64,000 nt of DNA. Origin: Pseudogymnoascus destructans (taxonomy: Eukaryota; Ascomycota; Leotiomycetes; Thelebolales; Thelebolaceae). Under the pieces are notes generated by a model. It saw only the letters and a program-made list of their open reading frames with translations, did not search any database and had not been told where the DNA came from. The stretch covers positions 248,001-312,000 of the forward strand of contig NW_020167525.1 of assembly GCF_001641265.1 (NCBI RefSeq), written 5' to 3'. A program made the translations under genes and the position numbers. This document shows, piece after piece, positions 63,245 through 64,000 of this stretch. How positions within the stretch are numbered: position 1 is the first letter of the stretch; the number at the start of each line of letters is the position of its first letter.

Positions 63245-64000
63245 ATGGTTCTCAAGCCCACGCTGAGCTTGACACTTCCTTCGCTGAAGGACGAGACGGT
63301 GCTCGACTGCCGAGTTTATTTCCCGACCACCTTATACGACCCCGCTGCATCCACGGACTCATCTTCGGGGAGCTGGTCCGGCGATGACGAAAAACAACGT
63401 GAGGAAGAAAGGGTTAGACGCGAGCTGAACGGGGAGGCTCGCGCCCCAGACACTCACAGGTGGACTGCGAAAAGGAGGAAGGCGGCGATAATAGCACATC
63501 CGTATGCGCCGCTAGGTGGGAGCTGCGACGATTATATCGTGCAGCAGACCGCAGGAACACTGCTGAAGCAGGGTTTCGTGGTGGGGTTGTTCAACTTCCG
63601 GTATGCTGATATGCTGAAGCGTTGGATCAAACTTTAGGAGAGGTGCTGACTTAGACAGTGGTGCGGCTACCTCCAAAGGTAAGACGTCGTGGAATGGGAA
63701 ACCGGAAGTATGCGATTACCACTCCATGGTTGGGTTCATGGCGGCCTTCATGCACCACCTCGACTTGGAACCTGCGTCTCCCGCCGGATCTGTTCCTGAT
63801 GCCGGCACCTACGAACTAAGTACCATACCCTCACAACTCCCCGCGAACCCCGTATCCGAGCCTCCAGCCTGTCCCACGACTTCCTCCAGCGCGTCCACAA
63901 ACCGCGACTCGGCACCAGTGGACAACACACCCCTCCTGCTCCTAGCGGGATACTCCTACGGCTCTCTCATAACCACCATGCTCCCGCCCCTGTCCACCCT
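63245..64000 (+). CDS. Alpha/beta hydrolase, partial at window edge
   Basis: Starts MVLKPTLSLTLPSLKDETVL. A conserved strand-turn AAIIAHPYAPLGGSCDDYIV and LKQGFVVGLFNFRG follow, the last spanning a 58-bp intron (63601-63658, GTATGCTGAT..TTAGACAG). After a serine/proline-rich insert the nucleophile elbow GYSYGSL (GXSXG) appears near the edge. The Asp and His of the triad would lie beyond 64000. The family is widespread in fungi with unclear substrate. Confidence 0.82.

Overview
The window looks like a transposon-rich chromosome segment of a filamentous ascomycete (Pezizomycotina). Short spliceosomal introns (44-81 bp) with GT..AG ends and CTAAC/CTGAC-type branch sites, fungal housekeeping orthologues, fungal Ty3/gypsy, Ty1/copia, pogo/Fot1, Tc1 and MULE elements, and the absence of prokaryotic gene order all point there. 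The species cannot be named from the sequence.

Layout. 1-19.3 kb is a pile of nested elements. A Ty3/gypsy chromovirus (copy A, minus strand) is cut by a foreign LTR at 280/281, carries a solo LTR of its own family inside gag, and ends in a collapsed 115-bp 5' LTR. It abuts a broken pogo-type transposase, then a second gypsy element, a fragment of a third, and a Tan1/pogo-like transposase. That last gene is split by a complete Ty1/copia element (12921-18670, target duplication TTCTT), which is itself split by a solo LTR (target duplication GTTTG). 19.3-24.4 kb is a gene island: SWC3 (chromatin remodelling) and an ABHD12-like hydrolase. 24.4-28.4 kb holds a Fot1-type transposon with TA duplications and a MULE transposase whose coding sequence is packed with perfect hairpins. 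28.4-39.7 kb is a decayed large DNA-transposon-like cassette: an SNF2-family ATPase, a Tnp2-like transposase and a divergently oriented disordered or acidic protein, with a recurrent TACATGTA-type motif through all of it. 39.7-44.1 kb holds a foldback element with perfect 194-bp arms, then a pogo-like transposon with a second, apparently intact pogo-like transposon inserted in its transposase gene. 44.1-52.7 kb is chromovirus copy B (plus strand, with chromodomain), flanked by LTR fragments and a Tc1-like remnant. 52.7-64 kb is a second gene island: DCAF7-like WD40 protein, CAB4 (CoA synthesis), an F-box protein, a pogo deletion derivative, and a partial alpha/beta hydrolase at the right edge.

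The host genes are unrelated single genes, not a pathway cluster. Insertions can be ordered by which target reading frames are restored when an insert and one target duplication are removed. No rRNA, tRNA, CRISPR array or replication origin was recognised.
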